Below are positions 60,269 to 64,000 of a stretch of 64,000 nucleotides of DNA, piece after piece. The DNA comes from Geobacteraceae bacterium (GTDB lineage: Bacteria > Desulfobacterota > Desulfuromonadia > Geobacterales > Geobacteraceae), in contig WSYB01000006.1 of assembly GCA_009773645.1 (NCBI GenBank), positions 1 through 64,000 on the forward strand, in the 5' to 3' direction. Positions within the stretch are counted from its first letter, which is position 1. Every line of letters starts with the position of its first letter. The position numbers were made by a program, and so were the translations under genes. The notes beneath the pieces were generated by a model that saw only the letters and a list, made by a program, of their open reading frames with translations, was not told the origin of the DNA and ran no database searches.

Positions 60269-60970
60269 TCAGCCGCCGTAAAACCGGCACTCGGCTCCCA
60301 GGCATTCCCGGTTCAGGATGGCAAACTCGCAGCTTATCCGGTCTTCGGCAGGGAGTTCAACCGCGAAATGCTCCTTCACAAAATTGGCTGCTGCGCTGAT
60401 CGCCAGGAAGGAGTCGCGCTTGCAGCAGCGGGGCCCGCCGTTTTCCGCAATCACCTGCAGGCTGGTTGCGCTCATGAGGTTGGAAAGCCGCCACTCCTGT
60501 TTCGCCAGCGGCGTGGCACCGGTAATCAGGCTGACAAAAATCCCCGTCCCGATTGCCGCACCGCATGCACCATGAAAGCCGCAAAACCCGCCCTTGACAT
60601 CCTCCGACCTCGCGCGGGCCTTTGCGATTGCGCCTTCTTTCCGGCTCACATCACGGGTTGCGTTGTAATAGGCCGCCAAGAGCACCGCCGGCACCAGGAA
60701 ATGGTGTTCCGGCCCGTGCACCTTTATCTGCGGGTTCTTCATGAGTGTGGCGGCAATCTTCAAAGGGTCCGTGAGCCGGGTGGTCAGGCAGCACTGTTCG
60801 ATCAGGTCGTTGGCCGAGAGGCTGTGGCATCTGTCACACACGTAGTGGTAATTGATGCAGCAGACGTCGGTGGAAAACCGCTTGCCGCAGTACTCGCACG
60901 CCAGCTTCTCAGCCTCAGGCAGACAGGTCAGCTCATACCCGCAGATCAGACACCCGGTTTTATAGCTCAT
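60269..60970 (-). CDS. Cys-rich DUF5714-like protein
   Basis: The 233 residues open with a zinc-ribbon-like region (CLICGYEL, CEYCGKRF, CDRCHS). A conserved-looking core follows: HGPEHHFLVPAVLLAAYYNATRD, GGFCGFHGACGAAIGTGIF and NGGPRCCKRDSFLAI. The core resembles DUF5714, found in anaerobes near methyltransferase or radical SAM genes. Many Cys and His suggest metal or cluster binding. It is 82 bases upstream of hemH on the same strand. The function is unknown. Confidence 0.65.
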   Translation of the reverse strand: MSYKTGCLICGYELTCLPEAEKLACEYCGKRFSTDVCCINYHYVCDRCHSLSANDLIEQCCLTTRLTDPLKIAATLMKNPQIKVHGPEHHFLVPAVLLAAYYNATRDVSRKEGAIAKARARSEDVKGGFCGFHGACGAAIGTGIFVSLITGATPLAKQEWRLSNLMSATSLQVIAENGGPRCCKRDSFLAISAAANFVKEHFAVELPAEDRISCEFAILNRECLGAECRFYGG

Positions 60971-61059
60971 AGCGCTCTTCCTCTGTTTGCTCCATTCTTG
61001 CCGGCGATTGTAACGCGAAGCACGCCGGCCGCCAAGAAAAAAAGACAGATTACCAACGG

Positions 61060-63270
<2,211 letters not shown>

Positions 63271-63380
63271 GGATATGATGTCTCCGTGCGCATTGAATTC
63301 GTAAAAGGCTGGATCCTAGCACATGCAGGACGAGTTGAAAAGAGGGAAGAAACGGAAGAGAAGATAGTGTGACGACAGCA

Positions 63381-63851
63381 CTACCGGGCTGGGACCAGCA
63401 CCAGGGCGAATGTCGCCTGCTTCGCCCCTTTCTTCGGATAGTGCTGGGTGATCAGGCGCTGGAAGCCGGGGGCCTCCACGAGAATGTGGATGTGGGGAGG
63501 GCGCGTCCGGTACGCCGGAGGGAAATGGGTCTCCAGCCGGTATCTCCCCTTCTCATCAGAGAAGAGCGTTGCCCGGTGCGCGTCGTCGTACCGTCCGGCC
63601 GGCCCCGCCTGCCAGACCTCTATACGCGCCTGCGGAATCGGCGTGCAGTCGGGGGAGGAGAGGACCGTCCCCGCAAGGAGATAGCCGTCGCCGATCTGCG
63701 ACCGCACCGGCGCGTTCGGCCGGTAGAACGGCCCGACCTCATCCGGCTCGGTCGGCGGACAGCCCGTCGCCCCGCTGGCCCGCGCGGCGAAGATGAAAAG
63801 GGCTGCGGCTGAGAGAAAGATTTTCGCTGACGCGTTCGATAAAGTGCTCAT
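63381..63851 (-). CDS. Exported intradiol-dioxygenase-like protein
   Basis: The 156 residues start with a signal peptide (IFLSAAALFIFAARASG). A short intradiol ring-cleavage dioxygenase-type domain follows: ARIEVWQAGPAGRYDDAH supplies a Tyr, and RPPHIHILVEAPGF supplies two His, the usual iron ligands. It lacks the N-terminal part of catechol dioxygenases and is exported, so a role in aromatic-ring cleavage is uncertain. Nothing further is seen from 63852 to the window end. Confidence 0.78.
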   Translation of the reverse strand: MSTLSNASAKIFLSAAALFIFAARASGATGCPPTEPDEVGPFYRPNAPVRSQIGDGYLLAGTVLSSPDCTPIPQARIEVWQAGPAGRYDDAHRATLFSDEKGRYRLETHFPPAYRTRPPHIHILVEAPGFQRLITQHYPKKGAKQATFALVLVPAR

Positions 63852-64000
63852 GCCGGAATTTTAGCGCAGTTTTTCAATGTTACAAGCGGCGGCGCTCTTC
63901 ATCGACCTGAAATTTCGAATGCCCGTCCTCCTTATCCGGTTTTCCGAGCCCCTCATTTTCAGAGATTGACACGCCCTGATTCTGCGCGAAAATTGTAACA

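Overview
The window looks like a chromosomal segment of a Geobacter-type member of the Desulfuromonadota. The pointers are a complete hyp hydrogenase-maturation operon, a heterodisulfide-reductase/Flx electron-bifurcation operon, a SelB elongation factor, tandem DUF507 genes, many sigma54-type regulators' relatives, and gene products close to those families in Geobacter. No species is claimed. Gene density is high, most genes are GC-rich housekeeping genes, and no prophage, insertion sequence, integrase, rRNA, tRNA or CRISPR array was seen. Region by region: 0.1-6.9 kb holds a YaaR-like gene and hypA-hypB-hypF-hypC-hypD-hypE on the minus strand; the hydrogenase structural genes are not here. 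7-9.9 kb is a histidine kinase with its sigma54-dependent response regulator. 10-16.3 kb carries alpha-glucan phosphorylase, an outer-membrane beta-barrel protein, a radical SAM protein and an MFS transporter. 16.3-20.5 kb carries recQ, a formylglycine-generating-enzyme-like exported protein, a 6S RNA gene and a DAHP synthase. 20.5-24.3 kb carries two DUF507 genes, a lipoprotein and a CIRCE-controlled groES-groEL operon. 24.4-30.7 kb has kup, ileS, lspA and a nitrilase-family hydrolase. 30.8-35.7 kb is a full tolQ-tolR-tolA-tolB-pal-cpoB cell-envelope cluster, followed by a TatA/B gene, nadA and a gamma carbonic anhydrase. 37.9-45.4 kb is a seven-gene operon hdrC-hdrB-hdrA-flxD-flxC-flxB-flxA, predicted to couple NAD(P)H, ferredoxin and a disulfide by flavin-based electron bifurcation. 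45.8-51.4 kb has a heterodimeric ABC exporter and selB. 51.4-58.9 kb is the least familiar part: a SWIM/SNF2 helicase co-transcribed with a TraB/PrgY/Tiki-like protein, then a low-GC nucleotidyltransferase-fold gene and a MoxR-type AAA ATPase. 59-64 kb has hemH with a small overlapping Cys-rich gene, a DUF5714 protein, tex and an exported intradiol-dioxygenase-like protein. The most unusual signal is non-coding. Four copies of an approximately 120-bp imperfect palindrome sit, always in the same orientation, directly after the stop codons of hypD, groEL and nadA, and one supplies the final codons and the stop of hypF. Their apical stems change with compensating bases, which suggests that an RNA or cruciform fold is kept. 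A second class, tandem heptamers and CACGGAG-type repeats arranged as long inverted repeats, fills nearly every gap of the hdr-flx operon, and heptamer tracts have also entered the hypF and hemH reading frames.
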